DNA of 64,000 bases from Megasphaera lornae (lineage in GTDB: Bacteria; Bacillota; Negativicutes; Veillonellales; Megasphaeraceae): assembly GCF_000214495.1 (NCBI RefSeq), contig NZ_AFIJ01000032.1, positions 59,177 to 123,176 on the forward strand, written 5' to 3'. The position numbers and the translations under genes were made by a program. This document shows positions 63,986 to 64,000 of this stretch, in pieces. Every line of letters begins with the position of its first letter. Positions within the stretch are counted from its first letter, which is position 1. The notes beneath the pieces were generated by a model. That model was not told where the DNA came from. It made no database searches and worked only from the letters and a program-made list of their open reading frames with translations.

Positions 63986-64000
63986 TTTTATCTATGGTGG

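Overview
The window is a chromosomal segment of a diderm Firmicute, class Negativicutes, most likely Veillonellales (Megasphaera/Anaeroglobus/Dialister-like; the genus is inference). The evidence is a Firmicute gene set (MutS2, RNase Y, ScpA/ScpB, RarA next to a 6S RNA gene, an IspH-ribosomal protein S1 fusion, MurA next to an MreB/Mbl-type gene) combined with a full outer-membrane toolkit (BamA, TamB, TolC, MlaE/MlaF/MlaD, three Skp/OmpH-like proteins, LpxD, a lipid A-type acyltransferase). Nearly everything up to about 59.9 kb is on the minus strand, often with ATGA stop/start overlaps. Only cobO and the CDF transporter read on the plus strand.

Layout: 1-13.5 kb is housekeeping: mutS2 (cut by the left edge), a U32 peptidase-family protein, coaD-rsmD, plsY-der, then rluB and scpA-scpB, and cmk-plsC-ispH/S1 with a BaiN-like flavoprotein. 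A five-tRNA operon (Asp-Phe-Gly-Cys-Leu) follows at 13.58-14.0 kb. 14.2-25.4 kb carries rny with a leader holding a promoter and an internal terminator, recX-recA-cinA-rimO, an orphan solute-binding protein, a short RodZ-like protein, ftsK and rarA, then the 6S RNA gene and transketolase. 27.9-45.1 kb is an envelope supercluster transcribed mlaE-mlaF-mlaD-tolC-tamB-sigma factor-small anchored protein-bamA-unknown POTRA/barrel-like protein-three ompH-lpxD-lpxL. A promoter lies before mlaE and a terminator after lpxL. It joins phospholipid trafficking, outer-membrane protein assembly and lipid A synthesis. 45.2-49.9 kb is murA-mreB-secreted lipoyl-like domain-SpoIVB/S55-type protein. 50-60 kb holds a phosphatase, pyruvate:ferredoxin oxidoreductase, a cyclopropane synthase, folD (with two catalytic residues replaced), a class B PBP with PASTA domain, and a CCA-adding enzyme.

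The right end (62.0-64.0 kb) is a decayed mobile region between tRNA-Ile and what looks like the 3' end of another RNA gene. It holds a 5'-truncated phage MuF/SPP1-gp7 head protein. Its reading frame runs, after one in-frame stop codon, into an AT-rich RelA/SpoT-like toxin domain. A small downstream gene, split by a frameshift in an A7 run, is a candidate immunity gene. Four heptamers at exact 21-bp spacing look like a transposon end.

Three separate A/T homopolymers (35552, 42312, 62634) sit exactly where a one-base change would restore a longer or better-started protein. This is either slippage/phase variation or homopolymer error in the assembly, and it should be settled before those genes are interpreted.
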